46,550 nt of DNA from Sphingobacteriia bacterium (GTDB taxonomy: Bacteria; Bacteroidota; Bacteroidia; Bacteroidales; UBA7960): the NCBI GenBank assembly GCA_011390575.1, contig JAABSE010000023.1, positions 1 through 46,550 of the forward strand. Reading direction: 5' to 3'. Made by a program: the position numbers and the translations under genes. Below the pieces are notes generated by a model that made no database searches, was not told the DNA's origin, and saw nothing but the letters and a program-made list of their open reading frames with translations. Numbering within the stretch: the stretch's first letter is position 1; each line of letters begins with the position of its first letter. Positions 15,880-25,745 of this stretch are shown one piece after another.

Positions 15880-17052
15880 ATGCTAAATCTCATACTTTTC
15901 GGCCCGCCCGGAGCAGGGAAAGGGACCCAGTCGGATTTGCTGATGAAGCAATACAATCTAACCTATATCTCTACCGGTGAGGCACTTCGCAATGAGTTGA
16001 AAGCCAATACACCCCTGGGTCAGCAAGCCCGTAAAATTATCGAATCGGGGGGGCTGGTAGACGATGAAATCATCGTGCAAATCATTGGCAACGCCATTTA
16101 TTCAGATAAGAACAGCGATGGTTTTCTCTTTGATGGTTTTCCCAGGACCTATGTGCAAGCCTATATCCTGGATGGATTGTTTACCGGGTTGCAGACTTCG
16201 CTCAGTAAAATCATCATCATGGATATTTCTGATGAGGAATGTACCAAAAGACTTTTGCAACGGGCCAAAGAGCAGGACAGAAGCGACGACAATGCAGCTG
16301 TAATCAAACGCCGTCTGCAGGAATATCATGAAAAAACATTGCCCTTGCTCGAGTTTTACCAGGATACTGATAAACTGGTAAGGGTAGATGGTATGGGGTC
16401 AACGGATGAAGTCTTTGAGCGTATCAACCATCATGTGATTGAAGAAATCAACAGCAAGCCTGTCAATATCATGGTGTATGGTTTTCCGGGTTCGGGAAAA
16501 ACCACCCAGGCAAAGAAACTGGCAGAGGAGTTTAATCTTACTTATATTTCAACCAGTGAGCTGTTAAAGGCTGAAGCCGAAACGGACTCTCACCTGGCAC
16601 AGCAAATCAAACCCTATCTGGCCAAAGGATTGCTGGTTCCCGATGAAATCGTTATCAGGCTGATTGAGAAAAAGCTCAGGGATTCGGATGGGGTAAACCG
16701 TGGTTATGTTTTCAAAGGGTATCCCCGCACCCTGGTGCAGGCCTATATCCTGGATGGCATCATGAAAAAGAAGAATTGTGCCATCAATTGTGTGGTAAAC
16801 CTCCAGGTGCCGCAGCTGGAGCTGGTAAAAAGGCTGGATGCACGCAGCAAAACCGATGACCGAATGCCCTATGACACCAGTGCAGCTACCATCGTGGCCC
16901 GCCTGGAAGAACATGCACAGCGCAACGATGCCATTGTCAATTATTACCGCAACAATAAGATTCTCGTGGATGTAGACGGGCAGGGGTGCCAGGGAGATGT
17001 ATATGAGCGCATCAAAGAACACGTCCACAGAGCTATCAGAAATTTGAGGTAG
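15880..17052 (+). CDS. adk: Tandem double-domain adenylate kinase
   Basis: This is a 390-residue fusion of two adenylate kinase domains, each about 190 residues, where a normal Adk is about 190-220. Domain 1 has Walker A GPPGAGKGT (8-16), AMP-site STGEALR (31-37), FLFDGFPRT (82-90), and DRSDDNAAVIKRRLQEY (133-149), where the basic and acidic active-site residues sit. Domain 2 repeats the plan: GFPGSGKTT (201-209), STSELLK (224-230), FKGYPRT (278-284) and DDRMPYDT...ARLEEH (326-345), with less canonical residues. Both have the short form without a large zinc LID. The enzyme interconverts 2 ADP with ATP plus AMP in the cytoplasm. Domain 1 looks catalytically complete. Whether domain 2 is active or regulatory is open. 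It is separated by at least 180 nt from both neighbours. Confidence 0.9.
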   Translation: MLNLILFGPPGAGKGTQSDLLMKQYNLTYISTGEALRNELKANTPLGQQARKIIESGGLVDDEIIVQIIGNAIYSDKNSDGFLFDGFPRTYVQAYILDGLFTGLQTSLSKIIIMDISDEECTKRLLQRAKEQDRSDDNAAVIKRRLQEYHEKTLPLLEFYQDTDKLVRVDGMGSTDEVFERINHHVIEEINSKPVNIMVYGFPGSGKTTQAKKLAEEFNLTYISTSELLKAEAETDSHLAQQIKPYLAKGLLVPDEIVIRLIEKKLRDSDGVNRGYVFKGYPRTLVQAYILDGIMKKKNCAINCVVNLQVPQLELVKRLDARSKTDDRMPYDTSAATIVARLEEHAQRNDAIVNYYRNNKILVDVDGQGCQGDVYERIKEHVHRAIRNLR

Positions 17053-17234
17053 AGATAGCATTGTTCAGAGTTACTTATATTTAATTTAGCAAACAAGAAA
17101 CATGCGATTTTTCCGTTTGTGAAATGTAAAAACTTTCCGGTGGGAAAAACATCAAATAATTTGAAGGTTGCCGGAGGAAATTAGATTTCTGAATAGACTC
17201 AATAAAATGGACCTAATCAATAATCGTACAACTC

Positions 17235-20200
17235 ATGAATTTTAAATCTTACAGATTTGTTAATAACCTGCTGGGATGGCTGCTATTTTTGGCGGCCACC
17301 ACGGTATTTATGTTAACCCTTGAACCGACAGCCAGTTTCTGGGATTGCAGCGAACGGATTGCCTGTGCTTTTAAGCTGCAGGTTATGCACCCACCGGGAG
17401 CCCCTCTTTACCAGATGCTGGGCCGCATGTTTTCTTTGCTGGCCATGGGCGATCTGTCAAGGGTAGCCTTCTGGATCAATTCTATGTCGGCCGTGGCAGG
17501 CGGATTGACTGTCATGTTTCTGTTCTGGACCATCACAATGCTCGGACATCGGGTGCTGAAAACTGCTGCGGATGCAGGAAGTGCCAGAACCTGGGCTGTT
17601 TGGGGTGCCGGAATCGTAGGTGGATTGACTCTCACATTCAGCGATTCTTTCTGGTTTACTGCTGTGGAAGCCGAAGTATATGTGACTTCTTTGTTTATGA
17701 CGGCCTTTGTTTTCTGGTCCATACTCAAATGGGAAGCCACCGAACATGAGCCTGATTCACTCAAATGGCTGGTGCTGATTGCTTTTGTAATAGGACTTTC
17801 CATTGGGGTGCATATGCTCAACCTGCTGGCTATCCCGGCCATCGTTTTTGTCTATTATTATAAAAAGTTTAAAACTACACGCAAAGGGTTTATTATAACA
17901 GGAATCATTGCCATCGCACTGCTGGCCTTTATCCAGAATATCTTTATTCCCGGCGTTCTCACCGTCGACTGGTGGTTTGAACGCTTCTTTGTCAATGCCC
18001 TGGGCTTGCCTTTTCATTCAGGAACTATTTTTTATTTCCTGCTACTCATATCGGCCATCGTTTTCGGACTTTACTGGACCCACAAAAAGAACAAGGTGAT
18101 TTTCAATACTATCATCCTGGCTTTCACCTTTATCCTGATAGGATACACTTCTTTCCTGATGCTGGTTGTTCGTTCCAATGCCCATGTGCCCATCAATGAA
18201 AATGCCCCTAAAAATGCTGTATCTCTTAACGCATACCTTGGCAGGGAACAATACGGCAGCTGGCCGTTACTTTACGGACCTTACTACAATGCTCCGGTAG
18301 AGGATGTCATAGAAACCCGTCCTAAATGGCGTAAAGATGATGAACAAGGTAAGTATGTGATTATCAGTCATGGCATGGAATATGAGTACAACCCCGATTT
18401 TATGACGATTTTTCCACGTATGTGGAGCAACCGGAGCAACAGCCATATCCGCACCTACGAAACATGGGGCAAGGTGCAGGGAAGAGCGGTGCGAGTGCCG
18501 GGAAGGGATGGCAATATGGAAGTGATTAACAAACCTACCTTTACCGAAAACCTCAGATTCTTCTTCTCCTATCAGCTGGGACACATGTACCTGAGATATT
18601 TGATGTGGAATTTCTCAGGGAGGCAAAATGATATCCAGGGGCATGGAGAGCCCCATCTCGGAAACTGGATAAGTGGCATAAAACCGGTCGATCAGATATT
18701 TCACGGTCCGCAAAATAATCTACCCGAAAGTATTACCGGAAACCCGGGTTACAGTCGCTATTTTCTGCTTCCGTTTATTCTGGGTATTGCCGGCCTTGTA
18801 TTCCAGTATCGCAGAAATCCCAAAGATGCCTGGGTAGTTGGGCTGTTGTTTCTTATGACAGGAGTTGCTATTATTGTGTATCTTAATCAGACCTGGCAGC
18901 CCCGGGAAAGAGATTATTCCTATATCGGATCTTTCTATGCATTCTCCATCTGGGTGGGGTTGGGAGCACTGGCACTGGCTGATCTTTTGCAGAAAAAGCT
19001 GAATGGGAAATTTTCCGCCGTTGTGGCTACAGTGCTTTGTCTGGCACTGGTACCTGCTGTAATGGCCAAAGAAAACTGGAACAATCACGACCGGTCGGGC
19101 AGGTATGTTACCCGCGATGTAGCTATTAACTACCTGGAATCGTGCGCTCCCAATGCCATCATTTTTACCCTGGGCGACAACGATACCTTCCCTCTTTGGT
19201 ATGCCCAGGAGGTAGAAGGAGTGCGCACTGATATCAAAGTGGTAAACCTGAGTCTGTTCAATGCCGACTGGTATATCGATGGTATGATGCGCCGTAAAAC
19301 CTATGAAGCTGATCCGTTGCCATTTACCCTTGAACCGCTCCAGTATCGCGATGGAACAAGGGATGTCCTTTATGTGATGGAAGATCCGCGTCTTGAAGAT
19401 CAACATGTAAATCTCCGGAGCATAATCAGTTTTGTCTCCAACGATCAGAACAAAAGAAACTTCGGACAGTTTACTGATAATTATTTCCCCACGCGGAAGT
19501 TTCGCCTGCCGGTTGATTCGGCAAAAGTCGTGGCAAACGGAACTGTGGCACCCGAGGATGCCCATCTGATAGAAGAATTTGTGGAATGGGAGTTTCCTTC
19601 ACGGGCAGTAAGCAAGAGCAATATTATGATGCTTGATTTTCTGGCTACCAACAACTGGGAACGCCCTGTTTACTTTGCCATTACCACAGGCCCGGAAGCT
19701 TATATCGGCCTGGAAGAATATTTTCAGCTGGATGGACTGGCATACAGGCTGGTGCCCATCAAAACGCCTATGGATAATCGGTCTGAACCCGGTCGGGTCA
19801 ATACCCGCATCCTGTACGACCATCTCATGAATAAGTTTGTGTGGGGTAATATGGACGATCCTTCCGTATATCTCAACGAAGACCATGTAAGGTTGAGTAC
19901 CGGCTTCAGAAATACCTTCCGCAGGCTGGCTGAAGCCCTGGTGGCAGAAGGCGACAATACAAAGGCCGTTGAAGTGCTGGACAGAGCCATGGAAGTAATG
20001 CCCGAACATAATATCCCCTATGGCTATTTTACCATGCTACTGGCCGAGGTGTATTATGATGCCGGAGCACCGCAAAAAGGAGAGGAGATTTTTACAAGAA
20101 TGATTGAACTGGAAGAAGACAACCTGCGTTATTATTACTCTTTTTCCGGCAACCGCGCCAGAAGACTGGAAAGCAGCAAACAGGAGTCGCTCATCATCGT

Positions 20201-20306
20201 ACAGCGTATATCTGAACTTAGCAAACTTATGGGTCAGGACGAACTGGCCCAAAGAGCAGAAGAAGTGTTTGAACGCTATTATGATTTGTTTATGAGGGAG
20301 ATTTGA
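17235..20306 (+). CDS. DUF2723/TMEM260-like membrane glycosyltransferase, copy A
   Basis: This is a 1023-residue integral membrane protein of the DUF2723 (PF11028) family, related to eukaryotic TMEM260, an O-mannosyltransferase. The N-terminal GT-C-like part carries EPTASFWDCSERIA (34-47) with an acidic DxxE pair in the first loop, HPPGAPLYQMLGRM and AVEAEVYVTSLF, and about ten hydrophobic helices up to residue 330. A second membrane block (about 510-620) holds QPRERDYSYIGSFYAFSIWVGLG, cited as PRERDYSYIG. The C-terminal about 400 residues are soluble, with GDNDTFPLWYAQE and a TPR-like ending (RLAEALVAEGDNTKAVEVLDRAM). By family analogy it transfers a sugar from a lipid carrier to exported protein in the inner membrane. 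It is followed by a close paralogue, with a weak hairpin between them. Confidence 0.85.
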   Translation: MNFKSYRFVNNLLGWLLFLAATTVFMLTLEPTASFWDCSERIACAFKLQVMHPPGAPLYQMLGRMFSLLAMGDLSRVAFWINSMSAVAGGLTVMFLFWTITMLGHRVLKTAADAGSARTWAVWGAGIVGGLTLTFSDSFWFTAVEAEVYVTSLFMTAFVFWSILKWEATEHEPDSLKWLVLIAFVIGLSIGVHMLNLLAIPAIVFVYYYKKFKTTRKGFIITGIIAIALLAFIQNIFIPGVLTVDWWFERFFVNALGLPFHSGTIFYFLLLISAIVFGLYWTHKKNKVIFNTIILAFTFILIGYTSFLMLVVRSNAHVPINENAPKNAVSLNAYLGREQYGSWPLLYGPYYNAPVEDVIETRPKWRKDDEQGKYVIISHGMEYEYNPDFMTIFPRMWSNRSNSHIRTYETWGKVQGRAVRVPGRDGNMEVINKPTFTENLRFFFSYQLGHMYLRYLMWNFSGRQNDIQGHGEPHLGNWISGIKPVDQIFHGPQNNLPESITGNPGYSRYFLLPFILGIAGLVFQYRRNPKDAWVVGLLFLMTGVAIIVYLNQTWQPRERDYSYIGSFYAFSIWVGLGALALADLLQKKLNGKFSAVVATVLCLALVPAVMAKENWNNHDRSGRYVTRDVAINYLESCAPNAIIFTLGDNDTFPLWYAQEVEGVRTDIKVVNLSLFNADWYIDGMMRRKTYEADPLPFTLEPLQYRDGTRDVLYVMEDPRLEDQHVNLRSIISFVSNDQNKRNFGQFTDNYFPTRKFRLPVDSAKVVANGTVAPEDAHLIEEFVEWEFPSRAVSKSNIMMLDFLATNNWERPVYFAITTGPEAYIGLEEYFQLDGLAYRLVPIKTPMDNRSEPGRVNTRILYDHLMNKFVWGNMDDPSVYLNEDHVRLSTGFRNTFRRLAEALVAEGDNTKAVEVLDRAMEVMPEHNIPYGYFTMLLAEVYYDAGAPQKGEEIFTRMIELEEDNLRYYYSFSGNRARRLESSKQESLIIVQRISELSKLMGQDELAQRAEEVFERYYDLFMREI

Positions 20307-20358
20307 AACCATTAGGATGGGCAGAAAATTTACTTCTTTATACATTCTTTTTTTGCAG

Positions 20359-20390
20359 GCCTGAATGCTCTTTTGTAACAGCATTCAGGC
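20359..20390 (+). terminator. Hairpin between the DUF2723 paralogues, weak terminator
   Basis: A perfect 11-bp stem pairs gcctgaatgct (20359-20369) with agcattcaggc (20380-20390). It is followed by ttgtcgcatttt, not a clean T-run, so it may attenuate rather than stop transcription into copy B. On the minus strand it is followed by an A/T stretch that would suit a reverse terminator better. Confidence 0.55.
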
Positions 20391-20558
20391 TTGTCGCATT
20401 TTAGGGTAGTATTTCTGTTTGGGTTTATTGGATTTTCCTTTCCCCAAATGATTGTTAAAATCGCTGCAAGAGGTGAGAATTTCTTATTATCTTCGCACGC
20501 TGTAAATTAGCTGCATATCAATCATTAATTGCAATAGTAACACCAATCCCTCAATTCA

Positions 20559-23500
20559 ATGGACTTCAAATCATTTAAGAGTGTTAACAACATCCTCGGC
20601 TGGTCAATGTTTCTGGCAGCCACAACAGTATTCATGTTAACAGTTGAACCTACAGCCAGTTTCTGGGATGCAGGAGAACGTCTTGCCACTTCTTTTAAGC
20701 TACAGATTGCTCACCCCCCGGGGGCGCCTCTTTACCAGATGCTTGCACGTATGTTTTCCCTGCTGGCCATGGGCGATGTATCGCGGGTGGCATTCTGGAT
20801 CAACTCTATGTCGGCTGTTGCCGGTGGCCTTACTGTGATGTTCCTTTTCTGGACTATAAGTATGCTCGGGCACAGGGTGCTGAAAATTACTGCCGATGCT
20901 ACCAGTGCAAAAACCTGGGCTGTATGGGGTGCCGGAATTGTGGGCGGTTTAACTCTTACTTTCAGCGACTCTTTCTGGTTTACCGCAGTTGAGGCCGAAG
21001 TATACGTTACCTCTTTATTTCTTACCGCATTTGTTTTCTGGGCCATTCTGAAATGGGAAGCCAGTGAGCATGAGCCCGACTCTCTCAAATGGCTGGTGAT
21101 GATTGCCTTTATCATTGGATTATCTATTGGTGTGCATATGCTCAACCTGCTGGCCATCCCCGCCATCGTGTTCGTTTATTATTTCAAAAAATTCAAAGCA
21201 ACCCGCAATGGGATTATCCTTACCGGTATCATTGCTATTGCACTACTGGGTTTCATCCAGAATATGTTTATTCCGGGTGTTCTGACCCTGGACTGGTGGT
21301 TTGAAAAATTCTTTGTCAATAGCCTGGGAATGCCCTTCCATTCCGGGACTGTTTTTTATTTCCTGGCTGTCATATCCCTGATTGTTTTCGGACTTTACTG
21401 GACCCACAAGAAGAAAAAAGTATTGTTCAATACCATCATTTTGGCCTTTATGTTTATCCTCATTGGGTATACTTCTTTCATGATGCTCATAATCCGTTCC
21501 AACGCCCAGGTTCCCATCAACGAAAATGCCCCCCAGGATGCTCTTTCCCTGAAGGCCTACCTGGGCAGAGAGCAATACGGAACATGGCCCTTAACCTATG
21601 GGCCGTACTACAATGCTCCCATCGACGAAATTGATGACGGGCACGTGGTATGGAGAAAAGATGAACAGCAGGGGAAGTATGTGATAATCAACCGCAATGA
21701 AGGAACCGTGCCGGTTTACAATTCTGACTTCATGACCATTTTCCCCCGCATGTGGAGCAGCCAGGCTCATCATAAAAGAGCTTATGAAAGCTGGGGAAAA
21801 GTGCAGGGAAGAGCTGTTAGGGTGCAGCGCCGTGACGGTACTACCCAGGTGATTAATAAACCTACTTTTACTGAAAACCTGAGATTCTTTCTGAGTTATC
21901 AAATTGGCCATATGTATATGAGATATCTGATGTGGAACTTTTCGGGCCGCCAGAATGATCTGCAGGGACATGGAGAAGCTACCCGGGGTAATTGGATGAC
22001 AGGTATTAAGTTTATTGATAATATTTTTGTGGGGCCACAGGATACCTTGCCCGAGAGCATTACTTCTAACCGGGGCCACAGCAAATACTATATGTTGCCC
22101 TTTATTCTGGGGATAATTGGCCTGGTCTTTCAGGCACGGAGAAGGCCTGATGATGCCCTTGTGACCGGTTTGTTGTTTGTCATGACCGGAATTGCCATCA
22201 TCATATATCTCAATCAAACCCCGTTTCAGCCCAGGGAAAGGGACTATTCGTATATTGGCTCTTTTTATGCCTTCTCCATCTGGGTCGGGTTAGGGGCCTT
22301 GTCGCTCATTGATGTGTTGCAGCAAAAGCTGGGAGGAAAGTATTCTGCCATTGCCGGTACTGCACTCTGTATTTTGCTGGTGCCCACCATCATGGCCAAA
22401 GAAAACTGGAACAACCATGACCGGTCCGGACGCTATGTAACCCGCGATGTGGCCATCAACTACCTGGAGTCGTGTGCGCCCAATGCCATCATTTTCACCA
22501 TGGGCGACAATGATACTTTCCCGCTTTGGTATGCACAGGAAGTAGAAGGCATCCGGACTGACATCAAGGTAGTTAACCTCAGCCTTCTCAATACCGACTG
22601 GTACATTGATGGCATGATGCGAAGAAAAACCTACGAAGCAGATGCAGTTCCTTTCAGCCTTGAACCCCATCAATATCCTGATGGCACAAGAGATTTTCTC
22701 TATTTTGTAGAAGATCCCCGCCTGGAAGGGCAGTTTGTCAATCTGAAAAGTATCATCAATTTTGTAACGGGAGATAATAAAAGACGGATCGGCAGGAGTA
22801 TGGAGAATTTTGTGCCCACCAGAAAATTCAGAATCCCGGTTGACTCAGCCACTGTGGTTCAGAATGGTACGGTAGCACCCGAAGATGCCCATCTGATAGT
22901 GGATGCAGTTGAGTGGGAGTTTCCTGCCTCCTCCGGTGGATTGCAGAAAAACAACCTGATGGCACTCGACTTCCTGGCTACCAATAATTGGGAAAGACCG
23001 GTTTATTTTGCTATCACCACCGGGGCAGAAGCTTATATGGGGCTGGAAGAATACTTCCAGCTCGAAGGGATGGCCTACAGACTGGTACCCATCAGAAACA
23101 GAAGTTCGGAGGCTCAAACAGGCAGAGTCAACACCCGAATCCTGTACGACAACATCATGAACAAATTCCAATGGGGTAATATGTACGATCCTTCGGTTTA
23201 TCTCAGTGAAGACCACATCAGGCTCACGGTAAATTTCAGAAATATTTTCCACCGTCTTGCTTTGGCTTTGCTTGAAGAAGAACAACCTGAAAGGGCCGTT
23301 GAAGTGCTGGATTATGCCCATGAAATCATGCCGGAAGATCAGGTGCCCTATAACTATTTTAACCTGATGATGGCAGAAGCCTATTACAGTGCAGGAGCTT
23401 TTGACAAGGGGAATGAGGTTTTTGAAAGATTACTCAGCTGGGAAGAGCAAAACCTGGCCTGGTATTTCTCCTTCGGACAAAACCGTGTCAGAAATCTTGA

Positions 23501-23636
23501 AGGTGCCATGCAGGAGTCCCTGGCCATAATACAGCGCATCAGCCAGGTTTCGGCAATGGAGCAGCAAACAGAACTTGCCGGGCTGTCAGGTGAAGTGTTT
23601 GATCACTATTACGATATGTACATGAGGCTATTCTGA
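20559..23636 (+). CDS. DUF2723/TMEM260-like membrane glycosyltransferase, copy B
   Basis: This 1025-residue paralogue of the upstream gene aligns with it from end to end with only scattered small gaps. Shared blocks include VNN-LGW, EPTASFWD, HPPGAPLYQML, GDNDTFPLWYAQEVEG, MMRRKTYEAD and EDPRLE. Differences cluster in the first loop (FWDAGERLATSFKLQIAHPP instead of FWDCSERIACAFKLQVMHPP), in periplasmic loops near 350-400, and in the C-terminal TPR-like region, which suggests a different acceptor or donor preference. The copy B loop FWDAGE is nearer to the family norm (FWDCGE). A -7-like TATCTTCG at 20488-20495 (seven of eight matches) could give it its own promoter. The pair is a tandem duplication followed by divergence. 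Both genes are intact. Confidence 0.85.
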   Translation: MDFKSFKSVNNILGWSMFLAATTVFMLTVEPTASFWDAGERLATSFKLQIAHPPGAPLYQMLARMFSLLAMGDVSRVAFWINSMSAVAGGLTVMFLFWTISMLGHRVLKITADATSAKTWAVWGAGIVGGLTLTFSDSFWFTAVEAEVYVTSLFLTAFVFWAILKWEASEHEPDSLKWLVMIAFIIGLSIGVHMLNLLAIPAIVFVYYFKKFKATRNGIILTGIIAIALLGFIQNMFIPGVLTLDWWFEKFFVNSLGMPFHSGTVFYFLAVISLIVFGLYWTHKKKKVLFNTIILAFMFILIGYTSFMMLIIRSNAQVPINENAPQDALSLKAYLGREQYGTWPLTYGPYYNAPIDEIDDGHVVWRKDEQQGKYVIINRNEGTVPVYNSDFMTIFPRMWSSQAHHKRAYESWGKVQGRAVRVQRRDGTTQVINKPTFTENLRFFLSYQIGHMYMRYLMWNFSGRQNDLQGHGEATRGNWMTGIKFIDNIFVGPQDTLPESITSNRGHSKYYMLPFILGIIGLVFQARRRPDDALVTGLLFVMTGIAIIIYLNQTPFQPRERDYSYIGSFYAFSIWVGLGALSLIDVLQQKLGGKYSAIAGTALCILLVPTIMAKENWNNHDRSGRYVTRDVAINYLESCAPNAIIFTMGDNDTFPLWYAQEVEGIRTDIKVVNLSLLNTDWYIDGMMRRKTYEADAVPFSLEPHQYPDGTRDFLYFVEDPRLEGQFVNLKSIINFVTGDNKRRIGRSMENFVPTRKFRIPVDSATVVQNGTVAPEDAHLIVDAVEWEFPASSGGLQKNNLMALDFLATNNWERPVYFAITTGAEAYMGLEEYFQLEGMAYRLVPIRNRSSEAQTGRVNTRILYDNIMNKFQWGNMYDPSVYLSEDHIRLTVNFRNIFHRLALALLEEEQPERAVEVLDYAHEIMPEDQVPYNYFNLMMAEAYYSAGAFDKGNEVFERLLSWEEQNLAWYFSFGQNRVRNLEGAMQESLAIIQRISQVSAMEQQTELAGLSGEVFDHYYDMYMRLF

Positions 23637-23741
23637 TAATTTTGGCTCTGTAGAACTGCTGCGAAGCGGATTTGTTATTCAGGCCAAATGGATACTGATT
23701 TTAAAGCCTTTGGATGTAAATGCCTAAAATTCAGAACATTT

Positions 23742-23772
23742 TTTGCATTGTTATAAAATTTGATTAACTTTG
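23742..23772 (+). promoter_or_regulatory. Bacteroidota promoter of the rimP-nusA-infB-pgi operon
   Basis: TTTG at 23742-23745 and TAACTTTG at 23765-23772 are separated by 19 nt, an exact match to the phylum consensus (TTTG-N19-TAnnTTTG). The predicted start of transcription near 23779 leaves a leader of about 150 nt before rimP. Confidence 0.75.
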
Positions 23773-23801
23773 CACCATAATTTGCTAATGCATTTTATGC
23801 T

Positions 23802-23830
23802 CAGGGGACCCTACAGTCCCCTGTTTTATT
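23802..23830 (+). promoter_or_regulatory. Leader hairpin upstream of rimP (candidate attenuator)
   Basis: Stem caggggac (23802-23809) and gtcccctg (23816-23823) with a 6-nt loop is followed by ttttatt. It sits about 25 nt after the predicted transcription start and 100 nt before rimP. It resembles an intrinsic terminator with a short T-run and so may attenuate the operon. NusA, encoded within the operon, is a plausible effector. Confidence 0.5.
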
Positions 23831-23929
23831 GAACATTGTCCGGAGGGTGTTGTTAAAGTGTTGAATATCAACATTAAAACTCTTTCCGGTGCGCTTTACA
23901 AATGATTAGCGGCTTTTATAAGCACAGGT

Positions 23930-24409
23930 ATGTTAAACAAAGAAAAAATTGCTCAGTTAGTTGAAGATCATCTTGCCGAATCGCCCTTGTTCCTTGTGGA
24001 GCTAAAAGTGGCATCAGGTAATCAGATAAGTGTTTTTCTGGACGGAGATGAGGGGGTGCCAATCAGCTCATGCGTGGAAGTAAGCAGACTCATTGAATCT
24101 ACTTATGATCGCGACATTGAGGATTACGAACTGGAAGTATCTTCCGTGGGTATTTCACGCCCCCTGTCCATGCCCCGGCAGTTCAAAAAAAATACAGGAA
24201 GGGAAATCGCATTTGTAAACGAAGAAGGAAAAAAAATTAAGGGGACCCTGGTAGCTGCCGATGAAAATGGGTTTACCATCGAAAAAGAACTCCCCAAAAA
24301 GAAAAGAAAAGACAAAGAACCGCAGGAAGACCCTATACAGACTTTTTCCTATGATTCAGTAAAAGAAGTAAAAGTGCAGGTGTCTTTCAAAAGCAAGGAT
24401 AAAAAATAA
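23930..24409 (+). CDS. rimP: Ribosome maturation factor RimP
   Basis: This is a 159-residue protein with the two-domain RimP plan. The N-terminal alpha/beta domain has FLVELKV, VFLDGDEGVPISSCVEVSRLIE (cited by its FLDGDEGV and ISSCVEVSR parts), and YELEVSSVGISRPL with the conserved S-S-x-G-I-x-R-P-L block (residues about 70-79). The C-terminal SH3-like domain is REIAFVNEEGKKIKG to VKEVKVQVSF. A lysine-rich insert (KKKRKDKEP) lies in the C-terminal barrel. RimP assists 30S subunit assembly. It is the first gene of the classical rimP-nusA-infB order, 36 nt before nusA. The ATG at 23930 is preceded by an agg-containing stretch. Confidence 0.95.
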   Translation: MLNKEKIAQLVEDHLAESPLFLVELKVASGNQISVFLDGDEGVPISSCVEVSRLIESTYDRDIEDYELEVSSVGISRPLSMPRQFKKNTGREIAFVNEEGKKIKGTLVAADENGFTIEKELPKKKRKDKEPQEDPIQTFSYDSVKEVKVQVSFKSKDKK

Positions 24410-24445
24410 AAGTATTCGTATAATCTGTTTTAATCAAACCGAACA

Positions 24446-25681
24446 ATGGAAAGTATAAATTTAGTGGAGTCGTTTTCCGAATTTAAGGAGCTAAAGAACA
24501 TCGACCGCCCCACTATGATGATTATCGTGGAAGACGTATTCCGCAGCATGCTGTTGAAAAAATATGGATCCGACGAGAATTTTGATATTATCGTGAATAT
24601 CGATAAAGGAGACCTCGAAGTGTGGCGCAACCGTATTATCGTTGAAGATGGTGCAGTGGAAGATCCTAACAAGGAAATTGAATATTCGGAAGCCATCAGG
24701 ATTGAACCCGATTTTGAGATTGGAGAAGAAGTTTCAGAACCGGTTAAAATGGCTGATTTTGGACGACGCGAAATCCTTTCCATCAGGCAAAATCTTGCCA
24801 CCAAAGTACTGGAACTGGAAAAAGACAGTATCTATAAAAAATACCAGGAGCGGGTAGGAGAGTTGATTACTGCAGAGGTTTACCAGGTATGGAAAAAAGA
24901 ATTGCTCGCGCTTGATGATGAAAATATTGAGTTGATTTTGCCTAAAACAGAGCAAATCCCATCGGATCGTTTTCACAAAGGAGATACCGTGAGAGCGGTT
25001 GTAGCGAGGGTAGAAATCAAAAACAATAATCCGTTGATTATTCTTTCGCGCACATCAAATGCTTTCCTGGAGAGATTGTTTGAACAGGAAGTGCCTGAAG
25101 TACACGACGGGCTGATTACCATCAAGAAAATTGTAAGAGCTCCCGGCGAAAGAGCCAAAGTTGCGGTAGAATCATACGACGACCGCATTGACCCGGTGGG
25201 AGCATGTGTGGGGATGAAAGGTTCACGGATTCATGGCATTGTCAGGGAGCTCAGGAACGAAAATATTGATGTAATCAATTTTACATCCAACCCCAATCTT
25301 TACATCTCAAGATCACTGAGTCCGGCAAAAATTACCTCTATCAATATTGATGAGGCTGCCAAAAGAGCTGAGGTTTTTCTCAAACCCGATCAGGTTTCAA
25401 TGGCCATTGGCAAAGGTGGATTCAACATCAAACTGGCCGGAAGTCTTACCGGATACGAAATCGATGTGTACCGCGATACAGAGCAGGATTCTGAAGATGT
25501 TGACATACAGGAGTTTTCCGATGAAATCGAACAATGGATTATCGACCAGTTTAAGGTGGTTGGGCTGGATACAGCCAAGAGTATCCTCAATCAGTCACTC
25601 TCCGATTTGGTGTTGAGAGTAGACCTTGAAGAAGAAACTATTAAGGAAGTATTAAGCATATTAAGAGCAGAATTTGAATAA
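24446..25681 (+). CDS. nusA: Transcription termination/antitermination factor NusA
   Basis: This is a 411-residue protein, the usual Bacteroidota length and without the C-terminal acidic repeats of E. coli NusA. Its parts are the RNA-polymerase-binding N-terminal domain (residues about 1-130), the S1 domain (about 135-200, [11 protein letters not shown] to VVARVEIKN), KH1 with [12 protein letters not shown] (about 254-265), and KH2 with [13 protein letters not shown] (about 318-330). A short helical tail (about 350-411, [22 protein letters not shown]) may replace the helix-hairpin repeats. NusA binds polymerase and nascent RNA and modulates pausing, termination and antitermination. It lies between rimP and infB, and infB follows after 64 nt. 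Confidence 0.96.
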   Translation: MESINLVESFSEFKELKNIDRPTMMIIVEDVFRSMLLKKYGSDENFDIIVNIDKGDLEVWRNRIIVEDGAVEDPNKEIEYSEAIRIEPDFEIGEEVSEPVKMADFGRREILSIRQNLATKVLELEKDSIYKKYQERVGELITAEVYQVWKKELLALDDENIELILPKTEQIPSDRFHKGDTVRAVVARVEIKNNNPLIILSRTSNAFLERLFEQEVPEVHDGLITIKKIVRAPGERAKVAVESYDDRIDPVGACVGMKGSRIHGIVRELRNENIDVINFTSNPNLYISRSLSPAKITSINIDEAAKRAEVFLKPDQVSMAIGKGGFNIKLAGSLTGYEIDVYRDTEQDSEDVDIQEFSDEIEQWIIDQFKVVGLDTAKSILNQSLSDLVLRVDLEEETIKEVLSILRAEFE

Positions 25682-25745
25682 ATTATATAACTTTGCAAAC
25701 ATTTTTCAAAGGCTTCAAAATTATTTTGTAAATCGAAATTCCAAT

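Noticed and set aside
25674-25745. infB start overlapping nusA
   Set aside because: The IF2_N domain begins at the ATG at 25746 and the upstream residues are not family-like.
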